Shown in pieces: positions 17,228-25,757 of a DNA stretch of 64,000 nt (the first letter of the stretch is position 1; every line of letters starts with the position of its first letter). Position numbers and translations under genes: made by a program. Source of the stretch: Mammaliicoccus sciuri (GTDB lineage Bacteria; Bacillota; Bacilli; Staphylococcales; Staphylococcaceae); assembly GCF_002901825.1 (NCBI RefSeq), contig NZ_PPQD01000034.1, forward strand, positions 66,545-130,544, written 5' to 3'. The notes under the pieces are model-generated. The model did no database searches. It had not been told where the DNA came from and was given only the letters and a program-made list of their open reading frames with translations.

Positions 17228-17667
17228 GTTATAAGCAGTTTTAGTAAGAAGTGCAAATACTGGTGCTGTTATTAGCAAATTTGGCAAGAAGTGCAAATAC
17301 TGGTGTCGTTAAAAGCAGTTTTGGCAAGAAGTGCAAATACTGGTGTCGTTAAAAGCAGATTTGGTGAGAAGTGTAAATACTGAGTGTGTTAGTAACACTT
17401 CAGTCGAGTTTTGTAATTAAGGCTTTCCATAGTAACATTTCGGCTGAGTTTTGTAATTATAGCCGTCAATAGTTACATTTCAGTCGAGTTTTGTAATTAA
17501 GGCCATCCATAGTAACACTTCGGCTGACTTTTGTAACTAACACCCCCGTTATGAACAAGTTTGGCGAGAAGTGTTCACAAGGCACCCGTTACGAACAAGT
17601 ATAGCGAAAACTGTTCATAAGGCACTCGTTATAAACAAGTTTAGCGAAATATATTCACAACACACCT
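17228..17667. repeat. 40-bp unit repeat array 2 (11 units, A4-B4-C3)
   Basis: Eleven units in a 40-bp register fill the gap between two convergent genes. Type A on plus starts at 17228, 17268, 17308 and 17348. Type B on minus occupies the units from 17388, 17428, 17468 and 17508. Type C on plus starts at 17548, 17588 and 17628. Within units, arms GCA/TGC (A) or ACA/TGT (B, C) are 14 nt apart. No coding frame is apparent. The array is bracketed by two near-identical terminators. Confidence 0.9.
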
Positions 17668-17674
17668 GTCCAAA

Positions 17675-17708
17675 TCAAAAAAGACTCGAGGCATTTACCT
17701 CGAGTCTT
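17675..17708 (-). terminator. Terminator after the DUF6612-like lipoprotein gene
   Basis: AAGACTCGAG, loop GCATTTAC, CTCGAGTCTT with a T run on the minus strand. The stem matches the 17161 terminator. Confidence 0.9.
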
Positions 17709-17714
17709 TACTAA

Positions 17715-18548
17715 TTATGATGCTTTATCTGAACTGTTAGATGAACTACTGCTTGATGAGCTAGATGATCCGCCTTGTAAGTCTTCTATCTTTTTAGCGT
17801 CTTTTGCTTCATCTGGAATCTTAATTTCATCAATTTCGTTTAACTTATTATAAGTGACGTTTGTCTTCATATCAGCAGTTTCGTCATCTTTAGTTAATTT
17901 AGCATTTAATTTGTATGAATCAATTTGATTATCTTTATTTACTTTCAATATAGCGTTACCTTTAACTTTATCAACTTGTGATTCAAATTGCTCTAGTTGA
18001 TCTTTGTTACCTGAGGCGTTTGCTAATTTAGTGAAATCTTCTTTGTTTTTGATGTCATATGTAAGTTCATATCCATCGTCAACTTTCTTAGCTTTCGCAT
18101 CTTTAAAAGCACTTAAAGTTTTAGCGTATTTTTCATAATTTAATTGATCTAGAGAACTATCGATATTCATATTTTCTACTTGAGAAGATAAGTCTACCCA
18201 TTGGTCATCTACTTTAGCAATCATTTTATCGCCTTGTACATAAATTGACATTTTCTGACCAGCTTGGTCCATATCTAATTTTGCTGTTTCTTTTTCATCA
18301 ACATCCATGCCAACTTCTACAGTTTGACTATCTTCGCCTTTAGCAGAAACTTCGATTTTGTTATCAGTGTGATAGCTTTTAACATCTTTAGCATTGCTTT
18401 GTAAGTCTTTAACGACTTGACTAGAACTTTTAGTGTCATCTTTCTTTTCTGATTTTGTATCAGAATCTGAACTGTCTGATCCATTCCCACATGCTGCTAA
18501 AATAAGTGTTGATGATAAAAATAAACTTCCAAGTATTCTATATTTCAT
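17715..18548 (-). CDS. Lipoprotein, DUF6612-like
   Basis: A 277-aa predicted lipoprotein: signal sequence with lipobox LAAC (Cys20), an acidic/Ser-rich spacer (residues 22-45), a beta-rich body (about 50-250) resembling LppX/LolA-type lipoproteins such as DUF6612, and a C-terminal Ser run (about 261-273). It should be anchored on the outer face of the membrane. The ligand is unknown. It lies between the array-2 terminator and the opuC operon and is transcribed in the same direction as opuC. Confidence 0.8.
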   Translation of the reverse strand: MKYRILGSLFLSSTLILAACGNGSDSSDSDTKSEKKDDTKSSSQVVKDLQSNAKDVKSYHTDNKIEVSAKGEDSQTVEVGMDVDEKETAKLDMDQAGQKMSIYVQGDKMIAKVDDQWVDLSSQVENMNIDSSLDQLNYEKYAKTLSAFKDAKAKKVDDGYELTYDIKNKEDFTKLANASGNKDQLEQFESQVDKVKGNAILKVNKDNQIDSYKLNAKLTKDDETADMKTNVTYNKLNEIDEIKIPDEAKDAKKIEDLQGGSSSSSSSSSSNSSDKAS

Positions 18549-18636
18549 ATTACTTCCTCCTTTGTTTTAACTATACTAACACTATGCAATTCATAATAGC
18601 AAAAAATTATATAATTACATAAGTTATTAATGTAAA

Positions 18637-18711
18637 TTATTTAAGTTTTTTCTTAGGTGAAAGTATTAAAATAACAATAGTTGATACAATTACTTTTAAT
18701 ATAAATTTCAT
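18637..18711 (-). CDS. Candidate 24-aa hydrophobic peptide downstream of opuCD
   Basis: A frame starting MKFILKVIVST and ending LSPKKKLK: one hydrophobic helix with a basic tail. Its ribosome site (GGAGTG) lies inside the last codons of opuCD, and ATG follows at good spacing, so it could be translated as the last gene of the operon. No database check was possible; short AT-rich frames arise by chance. Confidence 0.4.
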   Translation of the reverse strand: MKFILKVIVSTIVILILSPKKKLK

Positions 18712-18717
18712 TTAATA

Positions 18718-19407
18718 TCACTCCGAAAGTGTTTGAGGTTGTGGACCTTTTTGCTTTCTCTTTGTTGGGTCTAATTTCTTTTCAATAAAGCCTAATATTA
18801 AATCACTTAGTACTGCTAGTAAAGCGGTAGGGATTGCACCGGCTAAAATAAGTGATGTACCATCAGTAGCGTTTGTACCTCTAATAATGATATCACCAAG
18901 TGTAGACGATCCAATAAATGATCCGATTGCAGTAACACCAATTGCAATAACGAATGCGATTCTTATACCACCAATCATTACTGATAACGAAAGGGGAAGT
19001 TCAACCATCGTTAAGATTTGACGTGATGTCATACCCATACCTTTACCAGCATCTTTAATACTTGAACTTACGTTATTAATACCCGTATACGTATTTTTGA
19101 TAATCGGTAACAACGCGTATAAGAATACTGTCATTACAACAGTGTTTGAACCAAGTCCCATCACAAGCATTAATATCGCAAGTAGGGCAAGTGCTGGGAT
19201 TGTTTGAATAATATTAGCTAGCGAAATGACAAAGCCAGATAATTTAGAATATCTAGCAATGAAAATGCCTACTGGTATACCTATTATAACCGCAAATAAC
19301 ACACCATAAACAGAAATAAGTAAATGAGTTAGGAAAAGTTGAAATATATATCCACCATTTGTTGCGTAATAATCGACTAATTGTGACCATACATGATTAT
19401 CAACCAC
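18718..19407 (-). CDS. opuCD: Osmoprotectant ABC permease OpuCD
   Basis: A 229-aa permease with about five to six membrane helices and the EAA-type loop (GMGMTSRQILTMVELPLSLSVMIGGIRIA). With OpuCB it forms the channel importing compatible solutes such as glycine betaine, carnitine or choline. The GTG start overlaps the opuCC stop by one base (TAGTG), giving translational coupling. Last main gene of the operon. The C terminus (FIEKKLDPTKRKQKGP) is cytoplasmic and basic. Confidence 0.92.
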   Translation of the reverse strand: MVDNHVWSQLVDYYATNGGYIFQLFLTHLLISVYGVLFAVIIGIPVGIFIARYSKLSGFVISLANIIQTIPALALLAILMLVMGLGSNTVVMTVFLYALLPIIKNTYTGINNVSSSIKDAGKGMGMTSRQILTMVELPLSLSVMIGGIRIAFVIAIGVTAIGSFIGSSTLGDIIIRGTNATDGTSLILAGAIPTALLAVLSDLILGFIEKKLDPTKRKQKGPQPQTLSE

Positions 19408-20360
19408 TATTTCTCACCATCCTTTTCATCGTCAAAATAATTGTGCTTTTTAAGGAATTCCTCAGCTACTACAGCAGGTTCTTTAAGGTTATTATCTGCT
19501 TCGTAGTTTAATTTTTGCATTTGTTCTGTAGAGATTTTTCCTCTTAATTTATTCATTGCGCGATCAACGTAAGGTTTTTCTTTAATTAAAGATTTTGTAA
19601 CTAATGGACTTGCATCGTAAGGAGGGAAGAAATTCAAGTCATCTTCAAGCACAACTAAATCATAGCTCGCAATTCTTCCGTCTGTTGTATAACCTAATAC
19701 AACGTCCATTTTACCTGTGTTTAACGCATCATATACAAGGCCAATTTGCATTGGACGAGTACGTTTAAAATCGAAACCATATTTTTCTTTAAATGCTGGG
19801 TATCCATCTCCAGGACGTTTCATCCAAGATGAGTCAACGCCAGCTTCTAATTTATTTGCTACTTTTTTCATGTCTGAAACTTTTTTAAGATTGTATTTCT
19901 TAGCTGTTTCTTTCGTAACCATCATGGCATAAGTGTTTTCAAAACCATATGAACCATACCATTTTTGGTCATAATCTTTATCGAATGCATCTCTCACTAC
20001 TTTTAAAGCTTTTTTAGGATCAGTGATAGGATCTTTACCCAATGCACCTGTTAAATCAGTTCCCGTATATCTAGCACTTGAAATGTTAACATCTCCACTA
20101 TTTTGAGCATTAAATGTAACAGTTGATGATCCTAAATTATTGATAAGCTGTATATTATTTTCTTTTACGTTATCTTTTTTAGCTTCATGTTCTATCATCA
20201 ATTTATCAATATGTCCCATAATTTGTGATTCACTTGTATTTTGCATACCTATTTTTATTGAGTTTTCATCACCTGAAGCGCCAAGAAAAGGTAATGAACA
20301 TCCAGATAAAATGACAGATAAAGCCATGATAGGCAATAACAGTTTAAAATATCTATTCAT
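19407..20360 (-). CDS. opuCC: Osmoprotectant-binding lipoprotein OpuCC
   Basis: A 317-aa solute-binding lipoprotein with lipobox LSGC (Cys21). The mature part follows the OpuAC/ProX type-II fold: an IKIGMQNTSESQIMG opening strand and a YTTDGRIASYDLVVLEDD hinge near residue 220. It captures quaternary ammonium solutes outside the membrane and delivers them to OpuCB/OpuCD. Third gene of opuCABCD, 15 nt after opuCB. Confidence 0.93.
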   Translation of the reverse strand: MNRYFKLLLPIMALSVILSGCSLPFLGASGDENSIKIGMQNTSESQIMGHIDKLMIEHEAKKDNVKENNIQLINNLGSSTVTFNAQNSGDVNISSARYTGTDLTGALGKDPITDPKKALKVVRDAFDKDYDQKWYGSYGFENTYAMMVTKETAKKYNLKKVSDMKKVANKLEAGVDSSWMKRPGDGYPAFKEKYGFDFKRTRPMQIGLVYDALNTGKMDVVLGYTTDGRIASYDLVVLEDDLNFFPPYDASPLVTKSLIKEKPYVDRAMNKLRGKISTEQMQKLNYEADNNLKEPAVVAEEFLKKHNYFDDEKDGEK

Positions 20361-20375
20361 GTTTATATTTCCTCC

Positions 20376-21011
20376 CTATCTTGAAACTTTTAACCCTTTA
20401 GGTGTAACCCATAGTTCAACTTTAGAAAGTACAAAGTCCATAATAAGCGCGATTAATGTAACACTTATGGCACCGCCAATAATTAAATCAGGTTGGTATA
20501 AGTTCAAACCATTAAAGATAAAGTCACCTAAACCACCAGCACCAATGAAACTTGCTAATGTTGCCCAACTGATTGCATAAACACTTGATAAACGAACGCC
20601 ACTCATAATGACTGATATTGCAAGTGGTAATTCAATCATGAACATTTCTTGGAATTTTGTCATACCCATACTTAGTCCAGCTGCTTTAACATTTTTATCA
20701 ACATTATTAATGCCGATATATGTGTTGTTTAAAATCGGTAATAAGATATAAATAAATAATGCTAAAATGGCAGGTAATTTACCAACACCTAAGAAAGGAA
20801 TCATAAGTGCTAATACTGCTAATGACGGAACGGTTTGTAGAACACTTGCAATAGATAATACGACTTTGGCTAACTTTTTAGTTCGTGTTAATAAAATGCC
20901 AAGTGGTATCGCTACGATCATTGCTAAAAGTAAAGCTAATAATGAAATATAGAAGTGTTCCAGTGTCTTCTGAAGTAGTTCGTTTCCGTTAACTTGTAAG
21001 AATTCAATCAC
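20376..21011 (-). CDS. opuCB: Osmoprotectant ABC permease OpuCB
   Basis: A 211-aa permease with five to six membrane helices and the loop [31 protein letters not shown], matching OpuCD's. It begins with GTG, with GGAG 9 nt upstream. It forms the transmembrane channel with OpuCD. Second gene of the operon, 13 nt after opuCA. Confidence 0.92.
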   Translation of the reverse strand: MIEFLQVNGNELLQKTLEHFYISLLALLLAMIVAIPLGILLTRTKKLAKVVLSIASVLQTVPSLAVLALMIPFLGVGKLPAILALFIYILLPILNNTYIGINNVDKNVKAAGLSMGMTKFQEMFMIELPLAISVIMSGVRLSSVYAISWATLASFIGAGGLGDFIFNGLNLYQPDLIIGGAISVTLIALIMDFVLSKVELWVTPKGLKVSR

Positions 21012-21024
21012 TATTTTTCACTCC

Positions 21025-22179
21025 TTATTTGATATCACTTTTTTCAGTTGCTTCTGTTTCCTCGGTTTGTCCCCATATAGAATCGTAAACAATATCTACT
21101 AAGCTTGCTCTTGTTATAACACCTTTTATGTAATATTGTTCATCAACAACAGGGATTAATCTCACATTTCGTTTTAAAATTGTACGAACAGAGTCTTGAA
21201 GCATCGTACCTGTCTTAACTGTATAAATATCTCGATGCATAATATCGATAATGTCTGATTTTTTACGATATCCTTCGTTTAAATCTTCAATATCTATATA
21301 TCCGACAAGTTTACCTTTTACATTTGTAATAAATAGCGTATCTACACGTCTCTCTCTCATAATCGAAACAGCTTCGTCTATTGTCTTCTCAGAAGTGATG
21401 GCAATTGGATCTTTCATTGCATCATCAACAACACGTATGTTAGGTCTATCTTGAATAAGTCTGTTTTGACCGATAAACTCGCGTACAAAATCATTAGCTG
21501 GATTTTTTAAAATATTGTTTGGTGAATCAAATTGAATGATTTCACCTTGAGACATAATACAAATTCTATCTGCCAATTTAATCGCTTCATCCATATCGTG
21601 CGTTACAAATATAATGGTTTTACCAAGTTTTTGTTGAAGTGTCTTTACAAGGTCTTGCAATGTATCTCTTGTAATAGGGTCTAAAGCACCAAATGGTTCG
21701 TCCATTAAAATGATATCTTGGTCTGCTGCAAGTGCTCTTACAACACCAATACGTTGTTGTTGTCCACCAGATAATTGAGATGGGTATAAATCTAAATATG
21801 ATTCTGGTAAGTCTACTAATTTGATAAGTTCTTTAGCTTTTTTCTCTTTTTCTTCTTTAGTCCATTTAAGTAATTTAGGTACTAAAACGATATTTTCACG
21901 TATCGTCATATGTGGCATTAAACCAATTTGTTGAATGACATAACCTATATTTCTTCTTAAATTAACTGGATTCATCTTGCTTAAATCTTTCCCGTCAAGC
22001 GTAATTGTCCCGCTAGTTGGCTCTATCATGCGGTTAATCATTCTTAAAGCAGTTGTCTTCCCGCTACCACTCGTACCGATAAAAGCGATAAATTCACCAG
22101 ATTCAATTTTCATATTGATGCTGTCTACGGCTTTTTTTCCGCCACGATAAACTTTAGTTAAGTCTTGGATTGATAACAT
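21025..22179 (-). CDS. opuCA: Osmoprotectant ABC ATPase OpuCA with tandem CBS domains
   Basis: A 384-aa ATPase that powers the OpuC importer. The ABC domain (1-240) has Walker A GTSGSGKTT (35-43), Q-loop VIQQIGLMPH, signature [10 protein letters not shown] and Walker B IILMDEP. Two CBS domains follow (about 250-370), known in OpuCA/OpuAA proteins as osmotic or nucleotide sensors. First gene of the operon. A probable -10 TATAAT lies in the divergent region upstream near 22225, next to an AATAAT...ATTATT inverted repeat that could bind a regulator. Confidence 0.95.
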   Translation of the reverse strand: MLSIQDLTKVYRGGKKAVDSINMKIESGEFIAFIGTSGSGKTTALRMINRMIEPTSGTITLDGKDLSKMNPVNLRRNIGYVIQQIGLMPHMTIRENIVLVPKLLKWTKEEKEKKAKELIKLVDLPESYLDLYPSQLSGGQQQRIGVVRALAADQDIILMDEPFGALDPITRDTLQDLVKTLQQKLGKTIIFVTHDMDEAIKLADRICIMSQGEIIQFDSPNNILKNPANDFVREFIGQNRLIQDRPNIRVVDDAMKDPIAITSEKTIDEAVSIMRERRVDTLFITNVKGKLVGYIDIEDLNEGYRKKSDIIDIMHRDIYTVKTGTMLQDSVRTILKRNVRLIPVVDEQYYIKGVITRASLVDIVYDSIWGQTEETEATEKSDIK

Positions 22180-22431
22180 AATACTTCTCCTTTTTTTGAA
22201 ATTTATAATAATGACGTTTATTATTATAACACAATAGTTGCATAATTATGAAAATCGCCCAAATCGTGTAATTTATGTTTATTGTTATTTAAAAAAAGGA
22301 ATAAATAAAAAAAGTGTGAATGAGACTAATGTTATATATAAAGACATGTTATGTTTTCCACATGTATAATAGATTTATAAAATTGAATGATTTTTGCATA
22401 TTATGCATTGAGAGATTTGGAGGGGTACAAT

Positions 22432-23946
22432 TTGAAAGTAGCAATAATAGGAATGGGAACTGCTGGTGTTAGTACATTAAACCAATTAGCAAAACATAAA
22501 AAATTCAAAAAAATTACGGTTGATATATTTGATAGTGTCGAAGATATGGGTATGGGTAAGCCATTTCAAAATGATAGTGATCGATTACTCATTAACTTAC
22601 CAGCTAATCAAATGTCTTTAAGTCCAGATGATACGAAAGATTTTAAGAAATGGTATAAGAAAAATGATGATTTTGACTATGGTAAAGCGAAATATTTACC
22701 AAGATTAGTATTTGGCCATTATATGAAGTCTATTTTAAATGACTTATTAAATAAACACGATAATATATTCGTACATAAGCATAAAGTTGATAGTTGCTAT
22801 GTCGAAGAAATTAAAGATGAAAGAGGACAATATAAAATAGATGTCTGCTATATAGAAGATGATGAAGCGGTATGCCAAAAGTATGACTATGTCTTTTTGA
22901 CTATTGGTACTTTACCTTATAAAGATCCGTACAATTTATCTGGATTAAAAGGGTATATTGAATCACCATATCCAACAATTAAAGCATTACGTGATGTTAA
23001 AGAAAATGATGATATTGCGATAATTGGAACAGGACTTAGTTCAATAGATGTCATTAGATTTGTAATGGAAAATCATAAACAACTTCCAATAACTGTAGCT
23101 TCAAGACATGCTCAATTTCCGACAGTTAGAGGTATTAAACATGAAATCAATTTGAAGTATATTACGAAAGATTCAATAGAAAAGTTAAAAAAGACGCATA
23201 AAGGTATCGCACCATTAAAAGAAATAGAAAACCTCTTTGCGAAAGAATGTGAATATCAAAATATTAACTTGAAAAAAATGCTTTATCGATTTAAAAAAGA
23301 TAATGTAGCGAATATGAAATATGATTTAAGACATGAAGATGAAGTAGGGCATTTTCAATCATTTGTTGAAGAAGTAAAACATCATATGATTCCTGTATGG
23401 AATGCCATGACAATCGATGATAAAACGACATTTTTAGAAAAGTATGGACATCACTTTAAACGTAATGCGAATCCTATGCCTCAATCATCAGCTAAGCAAT
23501 TAATCGAATGGATTGAAAATGGAGACATTGTCGTTAAAGAAGGATTAGAAAATGTACGAAAATATTACGGTAAATTTAGAATTAAATATGAAGGCGAACA
23601 AGAAGAAACAAGTTATCATTATGTTATTAATGCGACTGGTCCTAAAAAACATTTATCAGAATTGACAGAAGAAGAGCATTTTATTAAAGGATTAGAGAAC
23701 AAGCAAATTATAGCTGCACATCCATTTGGAGGTATTCTAGTGATGCCATATTCAAATGAAGTTATTAGTCCTAAATTCGGTACAATGCCAAATTTAAAAG
23801 TGATTGGACAATTAACAAGTGGTGTTAATTTTGATGTAAATGGCGTTTCATTATTAGTCGATCAATCCGTAAGAGCCGTAAATGATTTATACGTTGAATT
23901 AGAAGAAAGAAAAAAAGTTAAAAAGGCGAAATCTAAAAAGAAATAG
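22432..23946 (+). CDS. FAD/NAD(P)-binding protein
   Basis: A 504-aa flavoprotein of the FAD-NAD(P)-binding superfamily (HcaR/ornithine-oxygenase-like). It opens with a dinucleotide fold VAIIGMGTAGVST; a second nucleotide motif, IAIIGTGLSSIDVIRF, lies near residue 205. The C-terminal YHYVINATGP motif is typical of flavin monooxygenase-like proteins. The real start is TTG 22432, with GGAGGGG 7 nt upstream; the frame back to 22387 lacks a ribosome site. The substrate is unknown. The C-terminal tail is Lys-rich. Divergent from opuCA. Confidence 0.8.
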   Translation: MKVAIIGMGTAGVSTLNQLAKHKKFKKITVDIFDSVEDMGMGKPFQNDSDRLLINLPANQMSLSPDDTKDFKKWYKKNDDFDYGKAKYLPRLVFGHYMKSILNDLLNKHDNIFVHKHKVDSCYVEEIKDERGQYKIDVCYIEDDEAVCQKYDYVFLTIGTLPYKDPYNLSGLKGYIESPYPTIKALRDVKENDDIAIIGTGLSSIDVIRFVMENHKQLPITVASRHAQFPTVRGIKHEINLKYITKDSIEKLKKTHKGIAPLKEIENLFAKECEYQNINLKKMLYRFKKDNVANMKYDLRHEDEVGHFQSFVEEVKHHMIPVWNAMTIDDKTTFLEKYGHHFKRNANPMPQSSAKQLIEWIENGDIVVKEGLENVRKYYGKFRIKYEGEQEETSYHYVINATGPKKHLSELTEEEHFIKGLENKQIIAAHPFGGILVMPYSNEVISPKFGTMPNLKVIGQLTSGVNFDVNGVSLLVDQSVRAVNDLYVELEERKKVKKAKSKKK

Positions 23947-23967
23947 TATAAAGGAAGTTGAAATGTA

Positions 23968-24005
23968 AGCTTGAGACAGTGTTTAATGTCTCAAGCTAAT
24001 TTTTA
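23968..24005 (+). terminator. Terminator after the flavoprotein gene
   Basis: AGCTTGAGACA pairs with TGTCTCAAGCT, followed by AATTTTTAT. Confidence 0.88.
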
Positions 24006-24024
24006 TGTGTGAGGGTGATGGGGC

Positions 24025-24341
24025 GTTAAAAGCAGTTTTGGTACAAAGTGCAAATACTGGGGTCGTTATTAGCAAGTTTGGAAACAAGTGCAAATACTGA
24101 TGTCGTTAGAAGCAGTTCTGTCTGAAAGTACAAATAAGAATACAGTATTAACACTTCTGAGTAGTTTTGTAATTAAGGTCGTCCATAGTAACACTTCGGC
24201 CGAGTTTTGTAACTATGGATATCCTTAGTAACATTTCAGGCGAGTTTTGTAACTAAGTGCCCTCGTTATGAACAAGTTTAGTCAAAAGTGTTCACAACGC
24301 CCGTCGTTATCAGCATTTTAAAACCATCACACAAATACAAA
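24025..24341. repeat. 40-bp unit repeat array 3 (7 clear units plus 1 degenerate)
   Basis: Type A on plus begins at 24025, 24065 and 24105. Type B on minus fills 24145, 24185 and 24225. Type C on plus begins at 24265. A worn A-like unit follows at 24305. The register is 40 bp throughout and the block order is the same as in arrays 1 and 2. Together with the rib promoter, FMN riboswitch and two terminators it accounts for the gene-free stretch 23947-24706. Confidence 0.88.
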
Positions 24342-24364
24342 CTATATAAATTTAACTTCTTCAT

Positions 24365-24393
24365 TTGTAATTCTTAGTGAAATGGTATAGAAT
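24365..24393 (+). promoter_or_regulatory. Predicted promoter of the rib operon
   Basis: TTGTAA (24365-24370), 17-nt spacer, TAGAAT (24388-24393), about 40 nt before the FMN riboswitch. Confidence 0.5.
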
Positions 24394-24431
24394 GATGTCA
24401 TCAGTGATTACTGATATATAATTTAATAATA

Positions 24432-24562
24432 TATTCTTTCGGGGCAGGGTGAAATTCCCAACCGGCGGTATAATAGCCCGCGACCCATAAGTGAATTTTC
24501 ATTTATGGCTGATTCAGTAACATTCTGAAGCCGACAGTATAGTCTGGATGGGAGAAAGAATA
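24432..24562 (+). ncRNA. FMN riboswitch (RFN element)
   Basis: The RFN hallmarks are in order: P1 strand ATTCTTTC (24433) closed by GAAAGAAT (24554), GGGGCAGGGTGAAATTCCC, ACCGGCGGT, CCGCGACCC, GAAGCCGACAGTATAGTCTGG and ATGGGAGAAAG. Binding of FMN is known to favour termination at the hairpin that follows (24657), lowering riboflavin synthesis. Confidence 0.96.
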
Positions 24563-24656
24563 GACGACAGCGTATGCTATACGCTTATTTCGTTATACTT
24601 AAAATGTTAAAGTCTTTTTTCATAAAAGGCTTATTTCGTGATACATTTTTACTCCC

Positions 24657-24692
24657 AACCACCGAAAAGTGATTTTCGGTGGTTTTTATTTT
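24657..24692 (+). terminator. FMN-riboswitch-controlled terminator
   Basis: AACCACCGAAAA pairs with TTTTCGGTGGTT, followed by TTTATTTTT, just before the ribD ribosome site. Confidence 0.88.
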
Positions 24693-24706
24693 TAGGAGGT
24701 AAAGAA

Positions 24707-25753
24707 ATGAATCAATATTTAGATTTTGCAATTGATTTAGCTGAACGTGTACAAGGACAGACGGGTACGAATCCTTCTGTTGGTGCAGTTATTGTTAAAA
24801 ATCATAAAATCATAGGTTTTGGTGCACATTTAAAAAAAGGTGAAGCACATGCTGAAATACAAGCTTTAAAAATGGCAGGTGAAGAAGCTCAAGGTGCAAC
24901 AATATATGTTTCTTTAGAACCTTGTTCACATTATGGTTTAACACCACCTTGTGCCGAAGCGATTATCGATAACGGTATTCAATCAGTTGTATATGCAGTC
25001 AAAGATGGTTCTCTTAAAAATAGTGGTCATGAAATGTTGTACGAAGCTGGAATAGATGTAAAACATGAGCCTTCTAAAAGAGCAGAAGACTTATATGAGG
25101 CATTTTTTCATCAACAACAAACGAAATTACCATTTATTACTTTGAAAATTTCTACGAGTCTAGATGGTAAAGTTGCGACAGATTACAAAGAAAGTAAATG
25201 GATTACATCTAAAGAAGTTAAGCAAGATGTATTAAAATTGCGCTCACAACATGATGCAATTATTACAGGTGGGATGACAGTTCGTGAAGATAATCCATTA
25301 TTAACTACTCGTAATCCCAATTTAAGTAATCCAACTAGAATTGTTTTAACAGAGCAATCACACTTTGGTGGTGATTATGAAATATTCAAAGATGAAGATA
25401 ATCCTGTTATTGTTGTAACGAATTCGGAATCATTTCACACGTATGAGAACCAGCATATTAAAGTTAAGAACAGTGATTTATCAAATTTAAAAATGATTAT
25501 AAAAGATTTATATGAAGATGGATATGCTCAAGTGATGGTTGAAGCAGGTCCTAAACTTGTAAGTCAGTTTATTGAACAAGACTTAGTAGACCAATTAATT
25601 ATTTATCAAGCCCCGAAGATGATTGGTGGTCAAGGAAAATATCAATATTATCAAACGCAAGATGTCGTTCCTTTATCCAATAGTAAATTATTTCAAATTA
25701 TATCAACAGAAATCATTGGTGGAGATCTTAAAATAACATTAAGAAAGAAGTGA
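24707..25753 (+). CDS. ribD: Bifunctional riboflavin deaminase/reductase RibD
   Basis: A 348-aa enzyme catalysing the second and third steps from GTP to riboflavin. The N-terminal deaminase domain (1-145) has the zinc motifs HAEIQAL and PCSHYGLTPPC. The reductase domain (about 146-348) includes KISTSLDGK and GGMTVREDNPLLTTR. ATG 24707 follows AGGAGGT; the frame back to 24638 runs through the terminator and is not real. First gene of ribDEBAH; ribE starts 4 nt after its stop. Confidence 0.97.
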   Translation: MNQYLDFAIDLAERVQGQTGTNPSVGAVIVKNHKIIGFGAHLKKGEAHAEIQALKMAGEEAQGATIYVSLEPCSHYGLTPPCAEAIIDNGIQSVVYAVKDGSLKNSGHEMLYEAGIDVKHEPSKRAEDLYEAFFHQQQTKLPFITLKISTSLDGKVATDYKESKWITSKEVKQDVLKLRSQHDAIITGGMTVREDNPLLTTRNPNLSNPTRIVLTEQSHFGGDYEIFKDEDNPVIVVTNSESFHTYENQHIKVKNSDLSNLKMIIKDLYEDGYAQVMVEAGPKLVSQFIEQDLVDQLIIYQAPKMIGGQGKYQYYQTQDVVPLSNSKLFQIISTEIIGGDLKITLRKK

Positions 25754-25757
25754 CAAG

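Noticed and set aside
17228..17667. 40-bp arrays as coding repeats of a surface protein
   Set aside because: A 40-bp period is not a multiple of three, orientation flips between blocks, and no long frame crosses them.
22387..22431. ATG 22387 as start of the FAD/NAD protein
   Set aside because: It would add 15 residues before the dinucleotide fold and lacks a ribosome site; TTG 22432 has GGAGGGG.
24638..24706. N-terminal extension of RibD from ATG 24638
   Set aside because: The stretch is the riboswitch terminator; AGGAGGT and ATG 24707 give the normal family start.
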